NCBI GenBank assembly: GCA_003451715.1
Contig: DMJN01000126.1
Span: 1 to 7,345 of the forward strand
Length of the DNA: 7,345 nucleotides
Source: Gammaproteobacteria bacterium
GTDB lineage: Bacteria; Pseudomonadota; Gammaproteobacteria; Pseudomonadales; Pseudohongiellaceae
Reading direction: 5' to 3'
Part shown: one piece after another, positions 6,224 through 7,345 of the stretch
Layout: each line of letters opens with the position of its first letter
How positions within the stretch are numbered: position 1 is the first letter of the stretch
Notes under the pieces: generated by a model
Database searches by the model: none
Told to the model about the DNA's origin: nothing
What the model saw: only the letters and a program-made list of their open reading frames with translations
Position numbers and translations under genes: made by a program

Positions 6224-6289
6224 TTGGACACCCACAGAATTATTAGACTAAGTTAGAGCTTTTAATGACTGTAAATTGTGGGTGTCCAA
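6224..6289. repeat. 66-bp element bounded by a perfect 13-bp inverted repeat
   Basis: TTGGACACCCACA (6224-6236) and TGTGGGTGTCCAA (6277-6289) are perfect inverted copies with a 40-bp AT-rich centre containing no ORF. AAAT occurs just outside on both sides (6220-6223 and, after one extra T, 6291-6294), a possible but weak target duplication. The GGACACCC/GGGTGTCC arms resemble REP-like or MITE-like palindromes. A stem this long could also end transcription of the beta-helix gene, though no T-run follows. Confidence 0.6.
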
Positions 6290-6360
6290 TAAATCCTTTA
6301 CAACATTATGGGAAACTAAAACCTTCTTGAAATGTCAATATTCGAGAATCTATCTTAATC

Positions 6361-6366
6361 AGGAGG
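6361..6366 (+). promoter_or_regulatory. Shine-Dalgarno site that fixes the ompH-like start at 6372
   Basis: AGGAGG lies 5 nt before ATG 6372. It is the best ribosome binding site in the area and shows that translation should start at 6372, although that frame ends 13 codons later because of a one-base shift. The TTG at 6401, which opens the long frame, has no such site. Confidence 0.85.
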
Positions 6367-6371
6367 CAAGG

Positions 6372-6892
6372 ATGAAAATTCTTCAAACATTTCTCACGGT
6401 TTGGTCGGATTAACTGTTTCTAGTTTAGCCATAGCTCAGGCCTCCATTGGGGTATTTGATTTGAATAGAGCGCTATTTGAAACAGACGCCTGGAAGGCTG
6501 AACTGGAAACACTCGAAGGCCAGTTCGCTGAAGAACAGGCAACCGTTGTTCAATTAAGGGCAGAGTTAGAAGAACTATTTGCAACAATCGAAGTAAATGC
6601 CCCGACGTTCACAGAAACACAGATCCAGCGACTTCAAGAAGAAGGGCAATTTAAGCAACTGAGAATCCAGCAGATTGGAGAAAGGGTGCAGTCTTCTTTA
6701 AGGGATACCCAAAATAATTTTTTAGAGCGTTATCGCCAGCTTCTAGGCGATGCTATCAATGAAGTGTATGAAGAAGGTGATTACGACTTTATTTTGAGGT
6801 CTGAAAGCGTTGTGGTTTCGGGGTTTTCCTTCGATGTAACCCCAGAAGTTACAGCAAAGTTAAATGAAATGATTGCCTCTACTAACCAATAA
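6372..6892 (+). pseudogene. OmpH/Skp-family periplasmic chaperone-like protein, frameshifted in the signal peptide
   Basis: The long frame (from about 6399 to TAA at 6892) encodes ASIGVFDLNRALFETDAW, a long charged helical segment rich in Glu/Gln, and a C-terminal YDFILRSESVVV plus FDVTPEVTAKLNEM. This is the layout of OmpH/Skp: a beta-strand core at both ends with two helical arms forming a tentacle. Skp trimers hold unfolded outer-membrane proteins in the periplasm. Length (~170 residues with signal) fits. Translation from ATG 6372 gives MKILQTFLTVWSD-stop. Restoring one base at 6398-6400 (GG back to GGG) gives MKILQTFLTGLVGL continuing to SSLAIAQA, an ideal signal peptide. The lesion is therefore a loss of one base, real or by sequencing error. 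There is no bamA or lpxD neighbour, so this is probably a paralogue, not the housekeeping skp. Signs of decay elsewhere in the frame are absent. Confidence 0.8.
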
Positions 6893-7306
6893 TCCGGATT
6901 AGCTACCGCATAGAGCTGCATTTCAATACGCTACAGTTTCCCACAAAATTAACGGCAAAACGTTCCCGCGGAAACGCTTTTTTGCCTTTGGCTGCTGTGA
7001 GTAGCTGTTCCTTACCGACAGCTTCTGAATTTCCGGGCCAGTTGAGTGATTTTCTTGCTGTTACCTTGTGTTCCAAAATGCCTTAAAAAAAGCTGCGTTA
7101 CCACACTTCGCATGCCCAAGCCAAGCAGATATGGGCTAAATTTGCTGGCCATTGATCTACATCCTTTACAGAACTGATATATATCAATAAAAGTAGCTAT
7201 CAACCAATTAGTCTGCACGGAGTGCTTGTGTAAGTACACATTCAAACTAATCAATACTGCTTAGCAGTGGCGCAGTAGCTACATCATTTTTTAACAGGAG
7301 TGGACC
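6893..7306. other. Intergenic stretch, no supported gene
   Basis: These 414 bases hold the hairpin terminator at 6954-6986 and, near the right end, the presumed promoter and leader of the gene at 7307. ACTGCTTAGCAGT (7256-7268) is a 6-bp stem with a one-base loop that could be an operator. A minus-strand frame (7254-7012) is open for 80 codons, but its product has no recognised motif and its first start has no ribosome binding site, so it is not called. Confidence 0.6.
6954..6986 (+). terminator. Intrinsic terminator after the ompH-like gene
   Basis: CGTTCCC (6961-6967) pairs with GGAAACG (6970-6976) with one C/A mismatch, followed by C and six Ts (6978-6983). Flanking GGCAAAA and TTTTGCC extend the stem and place an A-run on the other side, so it could work in both directions. 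It begins about 60 bp after the ompH-like stop codon. Confidence 0.75.
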
Positions 7307-7345
7307 ATGAAAAAAAATATCGTAATAGGGCTGTTCTCAACGATG
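7307..7345 (+). CDS. 5' end of a probable exported protein, truncated by the window edge
   Basis: AGGAG (7296-7300) lies 6 nt before ATG 7307. The 13 visible codons read MKKNIVIGLFSTM, two lysines followed by a hydrophobic stretch, which is how a signal peptide starts. The family cannot be named from this. It follows a terminator and a ~320-bp gap, so it has its own promoter. Confidence 0.65.
   Translation, partial: MKKNIVIGLFSTM

Noticed and set aside
7012..7254. Minus-strand 80-codon open frame in the right intergenic region
   Set aside because: No recognisable motif, no ribosome binding site at its first start, and an unconvincing protein. A shorter start at 7152 has a weak AAGGA upstream, but that alone is not enough.
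1..7345. CRISPR array, defence system, toxin-antitoxin pair or phage module
   Set aside because: No regularly spaced repeats, Cas, nuclease, toxin or phage structural signature was seen on either strand.

Overview
The window looks like an accessory or boundary stretch of a gammaproteobacterial, possibly marine, genome. This rests on the gene families present (an OlsF-like ornithine-lipid synthase, a YliI-type PQQ sugar dehydrogenase, an OmpH/Skp-like protein, GFA), good AGGAG-type ribosome binding sites, several Sec signal peptides and an IS3-family remnant. No taxonomic marker is present, so this is inference. All assignments come from reading the sequence; no database was searched.

Layout. 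(1) Positions 1-883 hold three minus-strand genes: the 5' end of a GFA-family gene running off the left edge, a 124-residue barrel-like hypothetical protein 31 bp upstream of it, and an 84-residue hypothetical protein with a hydrophobic N-terminus. (2) Positions 884-1443 are a mosaic non-coding junction. It has a 9-bp direct repeat, then 20 bases matching the 3' end of a tRNA-Leu including CCA (a candidate integrase attachment site), then the terminal fragment of an IS3-family element, then a strong palindrome. Genes to the left may belong to an integrated island ending near 1140. (3) Positions 1444-4655 hold two intact plus-strand genes separated by 203 bp: a two-domain OlsF-type acyltransferase and an exported PQQ sugar dehydrogenase-like protein that appears to lack the catalytic His/Asp pair. 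A 15-bp inverted repeat lies on either side of this pair (1349-1363 and 4657-4671). (4) Positions 4877-6892 hold two genes for exported proteins, each with one lesion: a coiled-coil plus parallel beta-helix protein with one in-frame TAG, and an OmpH/Skp-like protein with a one-base frameshift in its signal peptide. A 13-bp inverted repeat (6224-6289) separates them and a hairpin terminator follows (6954-6986). (5) At 7307 another gene for a probably exported protein begins and runs off the right edge.

How the genes relate. There is no obvious single pathway. The rightward genes concern the cell envelope or periplasm: membrane lipid synthesis, a periplasmic PQQ-type propeller, a secreted beta-helix protein and a Skp-like periplasmic chaperone. 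Gaps of about 200 bp or more between plus-strand genes argue for separate transcription units. I did not find a convincing new multi-gene system. The most notable signals are the tRNA-Leu att-like junction, the altered active site of the PQQ protein, the inverted repeats around the olsF/PQQ pair, and the two single-lesion genes.
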